A stretch of 6,362 bases of DNA. It comes from Acidimangrovimonas sp. (lineage in GTDB: Bacteria > Pseudomonadota > Alphaproteobacteria > Rhodobacterales > Rhodobacteraceae). The notes below the pieces were generated by a model. It searched no databases, had not been told where the DNA came from, and was given only the letters and a program-made list of their open reading frames with translations. Shown one piece after another: positions 1 through 5,636 of this stretch; within the stretch, counting starts at the first letter, position 1; every line of letters starts with the position of its first letter. Position numbers and translations under genes: made by a program. Location of the stretch: contig JASBUM010000193.1 of NCBI GenBank assembly GCA_030147905.1, forward strand, positions 1-6,362, given 5' to 3'.

Positions 1-10
1 TGACACCCCG

Positions 11-39
11 TTGACAGCGGCTGCGCCGCTTTGTACATC
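11..39 (+). promoter_or_regulatory. Probable sigma70-type promoter of the tRNA-Leu gene
   Basis: A perfect -35 hexamer, TTGACA (11-16), is followed after exactly 17 nt by TACATC (34-39), which matches the -10 consensus at 3 of 6 positions. Transcription would start around 45-47, about 8-10 nt before the mature tRNA 5' end, which suits a short leader removed by RNase P. The spacer contains a perfect dyad (16-30). The -35 box and spacing are seen directly; promoter function is inferred, and the -10 is weak. Confidence 0.5.
16..30. repeat. 6-bp perfect inverted repeat in the promoter spacer, possible terminator of an upstream gene
   Basis: AGCGGC (16-21), a TGC loop (22-24) and GCCGCT (25-30) form a perfect GC-rich stem, with a short T run at 30-32. 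It could be a weak intrinsic terminator of a gene ending left of the window, sharing its DNA with the tRNA promoter, or an operator-like dyad. The T run is too short for a confident terminator call. Confidence 0.35.
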
Positions 40-54
40 GCGGCTCACGACATC

Positions 55-141
<87 letters not shown>

Positions 142-381
142 TCCCCCCCCGATATCCCGATTGACCCTTGCGCCGCGATTCCCGCGGTCGGGGAAGGCTG
201 CCCGGCAGTCGGCATCCTGGCGCAATGTCGTGGGGGGCGGCGTCGCCGGCCACCCGCACATGACCAGTGTCGCACTCGCCATTGGCGCATGCGCCCGGTG
301 CCGCAAATGCTCCGCTCTGCCACGGACGGGGTGGCGACGGGTCCCGCGGGCGGAGCAGCCCGATTGCCCCCCTGCCCCGGA
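142..381. other. Intergenic region without a credible gene; several potential stem-loops
   Basis: This stretch separates tRNA-Leu from the convergent 3' end of the minus-strand membrane protein gene. Open frames crossing it have no ribosome binding site and no recognisable protein character. It begins with a run of eight C (143-150). A possible multi-branched fold covers 168-225. A perfect 12-bp palindrome, GGCGCATGCGCC, lies at 284-295. A GC hairpin (347-362) lies just past the stop codon of the minus-strand gene. No canonical hairpin-plus-T-run terminator is visible for either flanking gene. Confidence 0.6.
347..362 (-). terminator. Possible weak terminator hairpin of the DUF4405 gene
   Basis: CGGGC (347-351) and GCCCG (358-362) can form a 5-bp GC stem with a 6-nt loop. 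Transcription from the minus-strand gene reaches it about 20 nt after the stop codon. There is no T run after it on that strand, so it may only be a 3'-end stabilising hairpin, or chance in GC-rich DNA. Confidence 0.2.
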
Positions 382-885
382 TCAGCCCCCCGCAGCCGTC
401 AGCGCCGCCGCCATTTGTGATTCGCTGCGCCCCGAGGCGGCCGCGATGGCCGCTGGCGACAGGTCGATGCCGGCGACCGTGAAGCCGGCGCCTTGCAACC
501 GTGCGCGCAGGCTTTCCGGCGTTTGTCCCATCACGGCGGCCACCGCGGTCAGCGGTGCATCCATCACCTTGCGCGCCAGCGCGAATTGCGCCGGCCGGCC
601 GCGTCCGGTCGCCTGCCCCATCGGCACGAAGAAGGCCAGCGCCGCCACCAGCGCGACCATCATCGCGGCGGCGAAGGGCCGCCCCGTCAGATAGCGCAGC
701 AGCGCCCGCCAGTTCTTCCACAGATGCAGCGCGAAGGGCACGATCAGCACGACGCTGAGCCATTCGTGCATGGGCCGGATCTGCACGGGCCCCACCCGCA
801 GGAAGAGTCCGAGCCCGGAAATCAGCGAAATCGCAAAGAACCCGGCGATCAGGGGGGTGGCATAGCGATGGGCGAAAGCCTTCAT
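382..885 (-). CDS. DUF4405-type small membrane protein (cytochrome b-like helices)
   Basis: This 167-residue protein is predicted to lie in the inner membrane. Helices run at about 8-29, 42-57 and 70-90, followed by a soluble, Ala-rich C-terminal part. His40 (in MHEWLS) and His54 (in ALHLWKNW) lie at the two ends of the second helix; the HEWLS..H.WKNW pattern recalls DUF4405 and cytochrome b561-like proteins, where such histidines may bind heme. Heme binding is inferred, and the function is unknown. Residues 114-134 and 146-166 form two similar helical modules. The start is supported by a purine-rich site, GGAAGGA, 7 nt upstream (893-899). The gene is single, ends in TGA, and is divergent from the permease, whose promoter region it shares. 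Family assignment rests on recognition of the sequence pattern only. Confidence 0.75.
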   Translation of the reverse strand: MKAFAHRYATPLIAGFFAISLISGLGLFLRVGPVQIRPMHEWLSVVLIVPFALHLWKNWRALLRYLTGRPFAAAMMVALVAALAFFVPMGQATGRGRPAQFALARKVMDAPLTAVAAVMGQTPESLRARLQGAGFTVAGIDLSPAAIAAASGRSESQMAAALTAAGG

Positions 886-892
886 GAGATGT

Positions 893-899
893 CCTTCCG
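893..899 (-). promoter_or_regulatory. Ribosome binding site of the DUF4405 gene
   Basis: On the minus strand GGAAGGA is followed by 7 nt and then ATG. It is a good Shine-Dalgarno match and fixes the start at 885. Confidence 0.6.
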
Positions 900-980
900 G
901 AATGCGTGGAGCCGTTTCGGCATCGGCGTCCGCAGGACCGACACCACCTTTACGCGCACCGCGCCGCTTGCCGTCGCCGC

Positions 981-1014
981 CTCTGCGTCAATGTCGGTGC
1001 ATGCCGACGCAGAG
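981..1014. repeat. 9-bp perfect inverted repeat in the divergent intergenic region
   Basis: CTCTGCGTC (981-989) and GACGCAGAG (1006-1014) are perfect complements separated by 16 nt; the spacer itself contains GCATGC. No T run follows on either strand, so it is not an intrinsic terminator. Its place between two divergent genes makes an operator or a 5'-leader hairpin possible. Function is inferred only. Confidence 0.5.
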
Positions 1015-1088
1015 CGGGCCGGAAAGGCGGAATCCCGCCGCATCCGACACGAATGCTCACAATGCCGGGCGTGCGCCGCGACCCGGGA

Positions 1089-1116
1089 TCGACCTGTAGG
1101 GCGCGGATCCTAGACT
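1089..1116 (+). promoter_or_regulatory. Possible promoter of the permease gene
   Basis: TCGACC (1089-1094, 4 of 6 matches to the -35 consensus) and TAGACT (1111-1116, 4 of 6 matches to the -10) are separated by 16 nt. This would give a leader of about 45 nt before the start at 1169. The match is moderate and there is no independent support. Confidence 0.3.
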
Positions 1117-1158
1117 CATATCCACCCACGGGAGATCGGGGCGGGTTCCGCAACGGAT

Positions 1159-1165
1159 GGAGGAG
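1159..1165 (+). promoter_or_regulatory. Ribosome binding site that decides the permease start
   Basis: GGAGGAG lies 3 nt before the ATG at 1169; its GGAGG core ends 5 nt before it. The upstream in-frame ATG at 1157 overlaps this site and has no Shine-Dalgarno of its own, so translation most likely begins at 1169 (MTGAKL) and not at MEETMTG. Confidence 0.7.
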
Positions 1166-1168
1166 ACG

Positions 1169-2770
1169 ATGACAGGAGCAAAGCTGCGCAAGGACGCGGG
1201 CCCGATCGGGCTATTGTTTGCCAGCGTCAGCGCAATGATCGGCTCGGGCTGGCTGTTTGCCGGACTGCATGCGGCGAAGATCGCGGGACCGGGGGCGATC
1301 TGGTCGTGGATCGTCGGCGGCATCGCGGTGCTGCTACTGGCGCTGGTATTCTCGGAACTGACCACGATGATCCCCAAGAGCGGCGCGCTGGTCCACATGA
1401 GCCATGTCAGCCACGGCCACATGGTCGGACGGGTCTGGAGCTGGGTGTTGTTCTTCGCCTATGTCAGCACCGCGCCGGTCGAGGTGGAGGCGGTTTTGAC
1501 ATATGCCGACAATTATATCCCCGGGCTCGTCGATCCGCACAGCGGGGTGTTGACCGGTACGGGTTTCGTTGTGGCGCTGGTCTTCCTCGCGGTGATCGTC
1601 GCGCTCAACATGCTGGCGATCCGCTGGGTGCTTCTTCTCAACAGTACCGCGACCTGGTGGAAGATCGCGGTGCCCGCGGTGACGATCCTCGTGCTGATGA
1701 GCCTGTCCTACCACCCGGGCAACCTTTCGATGACGAAGGGCTCGGGCGGCATTCCGGGGATCTTCTCGGCGGTGGCATCGGCGGGCGTCATCTTCAGCCT
1801 GCTCGGCTTTCGCCAGGCCATCGACATGGCCGGCTAGACCGCCAACCTGGCGCGCAACATCCCGCTGGCGGTGATCGGCTCGGTGGTGCTGTCGACGATC
1901 ATCTACATCGGACTTCAGTTCGCCTTCATCCTCGCACTCAATCCGGCCGACATGGCGCAGGGCTGGGACAAGCTGCACTTCACCGGCATCACCGGGCCGC
2001 TGGCCGCGATCTCCATCGCGGTCGGCGCGGCCTGGTGGGGGGCAATCCTCTATGCCGACGCGATCGTCTCGCCGACGGCGACCGGATTCATCTTCACCAC
2101 CGCCACCGCACGCATCGCCATGGCCGCGGGCGAGATGGGCACGGCGCCGCCCGTGCTGAAACGGGTCAACGCCAGCGGCGCGCCCCTGCCGGCGCTGATC
2201 CTGACCTTCTTCGTCGGCGCCTTCTTCTTCTTTCCCTTCCCGTCGTGGCAGAAGCTGGTGGGCTATATCTCGTCGGTGACGGTGCTCACCTACGGCATCG
2301 GGCCGATCGTGCTGATGCACCTGCGCCGCACCATGCCCGAAGCCGAGCGCCCCTTCAGACTATGGGCCGCACCGGTGCTGGCGCCCGTCTCGTTCATCGT
2401 GTCCAACTGGATCATCCTGTGGACGGGGCTCGACACCGGCAACTTCCTGTTCGGCGCGATCACCGTCGTCTTCGCACTCTACGTGGTCTATTTCTACGCG
2501 GTGCTGCCGGCCGGCCGGCGCGGGGATTTCGGCTGGCAGGCGGGGTGGTGGCTGATCCCCTATTTCTCCGGCCTCTGGCTGATGCTCTATTTCGGCCCGA
2601 CCGAAATGGGCGGCAACGGCGCCATGTCCTTCTTCTGGTCGCTGGCGATCAGCGCGGCCTTCAGCCTGGCGATCATGGCGCTTGCGCTCAACACCGGGCT
2701 CGAGCCCGAGGCCACGCGCGACTACATGCGCCAGATCAACACCGACGAGGCACTGCCGGCCACGCCCTGA
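1169..2770 (+). pseudogene. APC-superfamily amino acid permease interrupted by one in-frame amber codon
   Basis: The gene has 533 codons, of which codon 223 is TAG (1835-1837). The reading frame is otherwise open and in phase on both sides, with no frameshift. The first part (1-222) has the helix-1 substrate-binding signature SAMIGSGWLFAG (residues 21-32) and helices through the TM6 region, ending in GFRQAIDMAG. The frame resumes with TANLARNIPLAV, matching the family pattern DxAG-E-xxNPxRxIP, so the lost residue is probably Glu (GAG to TAG is one change). The rest (224-533) supplies the remaining helices, including LRRTMPEAERPFRL before the last ones. The overall style recalls the YveA-like aspartate:proton symporter group; the substrate is uncertain. 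The truncated product would lack most of the second half of the LeuT-type 5+5 fold and is unlikely to transport. The downstream segment has no good start with a ribosome site (GTG at 1871 lacks one). Sequencing error or readthrough cannot be excluded. Confidence 0.85.
1835..1837 (+). other. In-frame amber codon in the permease
   Basis: The context is ATG GCC GGC TAG ACC GCC AAC. The reading frame continues for 310 further sense codons with typical G/C third positions and a recognisable protein. Every other complete gene in the window stops at TGA, so this is the only TAG acting as a stop. Confidence 0.9.
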
Positions 2771-2851
2771 GTTCCGGCCCGCGGGCGGCACCGGCATTGA
2801 CGCAGCGCCCCGAGATGGGCAGAAAGCGCCAATCCGGCCCGGCCCGCGGAC

Positions 2852-2894
2852 GCAATCGCGCCGCCAAGCGCCTGCGGCCAAGCTCCGCGATTGC
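2852..2894 (+). repeat. 9-bp perfect inverted repeat in the leader of the nrnC operon
   Basis: GCAATCGCG (2852-2860) and CGCGATTGC (2886-2894) are perfect complements with a 25-nt loop. A secondary 4-bp stem, CCGC (2861-2864)/GCGG (2874-2877), is possible inside. The base of the stem ends 14 nt before the nrnC start codon and just before the Shine-Dalgarno-like GGGAAGG (2900-2906). It could be a 5'-UTR element controlling the operon, an operator, or a terminator-like hairpin for the permease transcript without a T run. Confidence 0.5.
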
Positions 2895-2899
2895 CCGAT

Positions 2900-2906
2900 G
2901 GGAAGG
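2900..2906 (+). promoter_or_regulatory. Shine-Dalgarno-like sequence of nrnC
   Basis: GGGAAGG ends only 2 nt before ATG 2909, which is unusually close. The alternative in-frame TTG at 2891 has no purine-rich site upstream, and the protein family normally begins near MQYQ, so ATG 2909 is preferred. Confidence 0.45.
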
Positions 2907-2908
2907 CC

Positions 2909-3520
2909 ATGCAATACCAGATACATGAAAACGACCTGCCCGCGGGGCTGAACCTTGGCCCCGTGGTGGCGGTGGACACCGAAACCATGGGCCTGCTGCC
3001 GCACCGCGACCGGCTTTGCCTGGTGCAGCTTTCAGCAGGCGACGGCTCCGCGCATCTGGTGCGCATCGCGCGCGGCCAGACCGACGCGCCCAATCTCGTC
3101 CGTCTGCTGGGCGATCCGGCGGTGCTCAAGCTCTTTCATTTCGCGCGTTTCGACATCGCCGCGCTGCAACGGGCGCTCGGCGTGGTCACCGCGCCGGTCT
3201 ACTGCACCAAGATCGCGTCGAAGCTGGTGCGCACCTATACCGATCGCCACGGGCTGAAACACCTGTTGCAGGAAATCCTGGGCATCGACATCTCCAAGCA
3301 GCAGCAAAGCTCGGACTGGGGCGCGGCGGAGCTGAGCGAGGCACAGGCCGAATATGCCGCGTCGGATGTTCTCTACCTGCACCGGCTGAAGACGGAACTC
3401 GACGCGAGGCTGGAACGCGAGGGGCGCGCAGCGCTGGCCCGGCAGTGTTTCGACTTTCTGCCCAGCCGCGCCGCGCTGGACCTGATGGCCGGCGACACCT
3501 TCGATATCTTCGCGCATTGA
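2909..3520 (+). CDS. nrnC: NrnC-type 3'-5' exoribonuclease (diribonucleotidase, RNase D-like)
   Basis: This 203-residue DEDDy-superfamily exonuclease acts in the cytoplasm. Known NrnC proteins form ring-shaped octamers and cleave diribonucleotides, the last step of RNA turnover, including pGpG from c-di-GMP; they do the job of Orn in alphaproteobacteria. Visible motifs are Exo I DTET (D23, E25), Exo II HFARFD (D82) and Exo III YAASD (Y149, D153), so the full catalytic set is present. Family signatures HRDRLCLVQLS (32-42), CTKIASKLVRTYTDRHGLK (99-117), ISKQQQSSDW (128-137) and terminal DIFAH are all there. The length fits NrnC and not the longer RNase D, since no HRDC domain follows; many annotations will still say ribonuclease D. 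The stop codon is 1 nt before kdsD, which indicates an operon. The start at ATG 2909 was chosen on family N-terminus; TTG 2891 would add six residues. Confidence 0.94.
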   Translation: MQYQIHENDLPAGLNLGPVVAVDTETMGLLPHRDRLCLVQLSAGDGSAHLVRIARGQTDAPNLVRLLGDPAVLKLFHFARFDIAALQRALGVVTAPVYCTKIASKLVRTYTDRHGLKHLLQEILGIDISKQQQSSDWGAAELSEAQAEYAASDVLYLHRLKTELDARLEREGRAALARQCFDFLPSRAALDLMAGDTFDIFAH

Positions 3521-3521
3521 C

Positions 3522-4490
3522 ATGACCGATCCCGACGCCTTCATCGAAACCGCCCGCCGCGTCATCACAACCGAGGCCGAGGCGCTGCGGCTTCTGGCGG
3601 CGGGGCTCGATGGCGCCTTCGCGGAAGCGGTGGCACGGATTCTCGCCGCACCGGGGCGGGTGATCGTCTCGGGCATGGGAAAGTCCGGCCACGTCGGGCG
3701 CAAGATCGCCGCAACACTGGCCTCGACCGGGACGCCGGCGCATTTCGTCCATCCCGCCGAGGCAAGCCACGGCGATCTGGGCATGCTGACCGAAGGCGAC
3801 GTGGCGCTGGTCCTGTCGAATTCCGGCGAGACGCCCGAACTGGCCGATATCATCGCCTATACGCGGCGTTTCGGCATCACGTTGATCGGGGTCGCCTCGC
3901 GGCCGCGGTCGACGCTGCTGCGTCAGGCCGACGTGGCCATCGTGCTGCCCGAGGCGGCCGAGGCCTGCGGCACCGGGATCGTGCCCACCTCCTCGACGAC
4001 GATGACGCTGGCGCTGGGCGACGCACTGGCGGTGGCGTTGATGCAGTACCGCCGTTTCACCCCCGAACATTTCCGCACCTTCCACCCCGGCGGCAAGCTT
4101 GGCGCGCGGCTGGCACGGGTGCGCGACCTGATGCATGACGGCGCGGCACTGCCGCTGGTCCCGGAATCGATGCCGATGGGCGATGCCCTTCTCGAAATGA
4201 CGCGAAAAGCCTTCGGGGTGGTTGGCGTCGTCGATGCGAATACCCATCTTGTGGGCATCGTGACCGATGGCGACCTGCGCCGGCACATGGCGGGGCTGAT
4301 GACCCTGACCGCCGGTCAGGTGATGACGGCAAGCCCCCGGACCATCGGTCCCGATGCCCTGGCGCAAAGCGCCCTGGCAGTGATGAACGAAAGGAAGATC
4401 ACCAGCCTCTTCGTCGTCGATCCGGCCGAAAGCCGGCAGGCGGTGGGGCTGCTGCACATCCATGATTGCCTGCGCGCAGGCGTGGCCTGA
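3522..4490 (+). CDS. kdsD: Arabinose-5-phosphate isomerase (KpsF/GutQ family)
   Basis: This 322-residue cytoplasmic enzyme interconverts ribulose 5-phosphate and arabinose 5-phosphate, the first committed precursor of Kdo in the LPS inner core. The SIS domain (about 35-180) carries SGMGKSGHVGRKIA (50-63), HPAEASHGDLGM and SNSGETPE. Lys54, Glu106, Glu147 and His188 fall where the family's four catalytic residues are expected, at a constant offset of five from my recollection of the E. coli numbering. Two CBS domains follow: about 200-257 (VRDLMHDG to VTDGDLRRH) and 265-322 (VGQ-type VMTASPRTI to LLHIHDCLRAG). The length is normal for the family. There is no Shine-Dalgarno before the ATG, but it lies 1 nt after the nrnC stop, so translation is probably coupled. 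lptC begins 3 nt downstream. No kdsC phosphatase gene is next to it, unlike the enterobacterial cluster. Its place before the lpt genes supports an LPS role over a capsule or gut-operon paralogue. Confidence 0.97.
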   Translation: MTDPDAFIETARRVITTEAEALRLLAAGLDGAFAEAVARILAAPGRVIVSGMGKSGHVGRKIAATLASTGTPAHFVHPAEASHGDLGMLTEGDVALVLSNSGETPELADIIAYTRRFGITLIGVASRPRSTLLRQADVAIVLPEAAEACGTGIVPTSSTTMTLALGDALAVALMQYRRFTPEHFRTFHPGGKLGARLARVRDLMHDGAALPLVPESMPMGDALLEMTRKAFGVVGVVDANTHLVGIVTDGDLRRHMAGLMTLTAGQVMTASPRTIGPDALAQSALAVMNERKITSLFVVDPAESRQAVGLLHIHDCLRAGVA

Positions 4491-4493
4491 GAC

Positions 4494-5105
4494 ATGTTCG
4501 GACATGACAATGCCTATTCCCGCCTGGTCTTCTGGCTGAAGATCGTGCTGCCGCTGGCGGCGCTGGGCATACTGTCCACCATGTTCCTTGTCGGGCGCAG
4601 CATCGACCCCTCGCGCGCGATCCCGCTGTCGAAGGTCGATGTCACCGAGCTGGCCCGCGAATCGCGTATCACCGCGCCCACCTATGCGGGCGTCACCCGC
4701 GACGGCGCGCAGCTCGTGGTCTCGGCCGGCACCGCGCGCACCGATGCCGCCAAGGCCCCGCGCCGGGCCGATGCCACGAAGGTCGCGGCCACGCTGACTG
4801 CGCCGGACGGGCGTGTCACCCGGATGCATGCCGACCGCGGCACCGTCGACCCGGCGAAGAACCGCCTGACACTCGACGGCAATGTCGTCATCGACACCGC
4901 GAACGACTACCGCATCCACGGGCCGAAGCTTGGCGCCGCGCTCGACAAATCCTGGCTTGAGGCCAGCGGCGGGATCAGCGCGATGGCCCCGATGGGCCAT
5001 ATCACCGCGCGTGCGCTGACCATTCGCCCCGACCCGGCCAAGCCGGGCAGCTATGTTCTTGTTTTCAAAAACCGGGTGCGGCTGCTATATCGTCCGGGAA
5101 ATTGA
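4494..5105 (+). CDS. lptC: LPS export ABC transporter periplasmic protein LptC
   Basis: This 203-residue bitopic inner-membrane protein receives LPS from the LptB2FG extractor and passes it to LptA. A single N-terminal anchor spans about residues 12-34 (LVFWLKIVLPLAALGILSTM region), preceded by a short cytoplasmic tail with Arg10. The periplasmic part (about 50-203) has the beta-jellyroll style of LptC: ITAPTYAGVTRDG (59-71), then ADRGTVDPAKNRLTLDGNV (113-131), YRIHGPKL and LEASGGISAM. An Ala/Arg-rich stretch (79-99) interrupts the strand pattern and is probably a loop. Sequence conservation in LptC is low, so the call rests equally on architecture and on its place between kdsD and lptA. The start ATG lies 3 nt after the kdsD stop with only a weak purine-rich site, consistent with coupling. 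The stop is 9 nt before lptA. Confidence 0.92.
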   Translation: MFGHDNAYSRLVFWLKIVLPLAALGILSTMFLVGRSIDPSRAIPLSKVDVTELARESRITAPTYAGVTRDGAQLVVSAGTARTDAAKAPRRADATKVAATLTAPDGRVTRMHADRGTVDPAKNRLTLDGNVVIDTANDYRIHGPKLGAALDKSWLEASGGISAMAPMGHITARALTIRPDPAKPGSYVLVFKNRVRLLYRPGN

Positions 5106-5108
5106 GGG
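5104..5108 (+). promoter_or_regulatory. Ribosome binding site of lptA, overlapping the lptC stop
   Basis: GAGGG lies 6 nt before ATG 5115 and overlaps the lptC stop codon (5103-5105). It is among the clearest Shine-Dalgarno sites inside the operon and supports the start at 5115 over the out-of-frame ATG at 5110. Confidence 0.6.
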
Positions 5109-5114
5109 AATGCC

Positions 5115-5636
5115 ATGACCAGATCGACGCCAGCCCTTGCAGCGGCCGTGCTGCTTGCCATGGCTCCGGGGATCGCGCCCGCGCAGGGCGCACAGGTCAC
5201 CTTCAGCGGGCTTAAGCAGGACACGTCGCTGCCCGTCGAGGTGACCGCCGATCAACTGAAGGTCAACCAGGCCGACGGGACCGCCACCTTCACCGGCAAT
5301 GTCATCGTCGGCCAGGGCCGGATGCGGCTGGCCGCGCCCACGGTGCGGGTCGAATATGACAAGGGCACGCAACCCGCCGGGCGGCGGATATCGCGGCTCT
5401 TCGCCTCGGGCGGGGTGACCTTCACCACCGGCACCGAAACCGCCCGCGCCGAACGGGCGGTCTATACCGTCAAGACCGGGCTCGTCGACCTGACCGGCCA
5501 TGTCATCCTGACCCAGGGCCAGAACGCGATGTCGGGCAACCGCCTCGTCATCGACCTGACACGCGGGACCGGCGACATGCAGGGCCGCGTTCAGACGATC
5601 TTCAACCCCACTCCCAACACGAAGCCCAAGCCATGA
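5115..5636 (+). CDS. lptA: LPS transport periplasmic bridge protein LptA
   Basis: This 173-residue secreted protein would polymerise head to tail to bridge LptC and the outer-membrane LptD, carrying LPS across the periplasm. A signal peptide is evident: MTRSTP, a hydrophobic core (about 7-20) and a likely cleavage after Ala23 in IAPAQG. The mature part shows the OstA/LptA-like beta-jellyroll: LPVEVTADQLKVNQADGTAT (39-58), FTGNVIVGQGRMRLAAPTVR (59-78), ASGGVTFTTGTETARAERAV (97-116), VDLTGHVILTQGQNAMSGNR (124-143) and LVIDLTRGTGDM (144-155). The repeated G-x-V/h-x-h-T turns are typical of the fold. The C-terminus is a short Pro/Lys/Thr-rich tail (165-173), probably disordered. The last codons overlap the lptB start by 4 nt (ATGA), indicating translational coupling. 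The length agrees with alphaproteobacterial LptA. Confidence 0.94.
   Translation: MTRSTPALAAAVLLAMAPGIAPAQGAQVTFSGLKQDTSLPVEVTADQLKVNQADGTATFTGNVIVGQGRMRLAAPTVRVEYDKGTQPAGRRISRLFASGGVTFTTGTETARAERAVYTVKTGLVDLTGHVILTQGQNAMSGNRLVIDLTRGTGDMQGRVQTIFNPTPNTKPKP

Noticed and set aside
284..295. Perfect palindrome GGCGCATGCGCC
   Set aside because: It occurs once in a gene-free region without other support; a chance occurrence in GC-rich DNA is plausible.
963..991. Minus-strand TTGACG (986-991) as a promoter of the DUF4405 gene
   Set aside because: At 17-nt spacing the -10 would be AGCGGC, which has no resemblance to the consensus.
1871..2770. The second half of the permease as an independent gene starting at GTG 1871
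   Set aside because: There is no Shine-Dalgarno, the start would be inside a conserved segment (ARNIPLAVIGS), and a half-permease alone is not a known functional unit.
2777..2786. Palindrome GCCCGCGGGC after the permease stop as a terminator
   Set aside because: It has no loop and no T run. Such GC palindromes are common by chance in this base composition.
2797..2825. TTGACG (2797-2802) with CAGAAA 17 nt downstream as promoter of the nrnC operon
   Set aside because: The -10 matches only 3 of 6 positions, without the key first and last T, so it is not strong enough to list as a feature.
1306..2928. A 540-codon plus-strand frame that overlaps the permease and runs across its amber codon
   Set aside because: The product is Arg/Gly/His-rich with no domain or ribosome site, while the permease frame has clear membrane helices and family motifs. 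It is a shadow frame, not an alternative gene or a frameshift product.
3186..5000. A 604-codon open frame on the minus strand, antisense to nrnC, kdsD and lptC
   Set aside because: It is a shadow of GC-rich coding DNA: its composition is Arg/Gly/His/Asp-rich with no recognisable domain, and three well-supported genes occupy the other strand.
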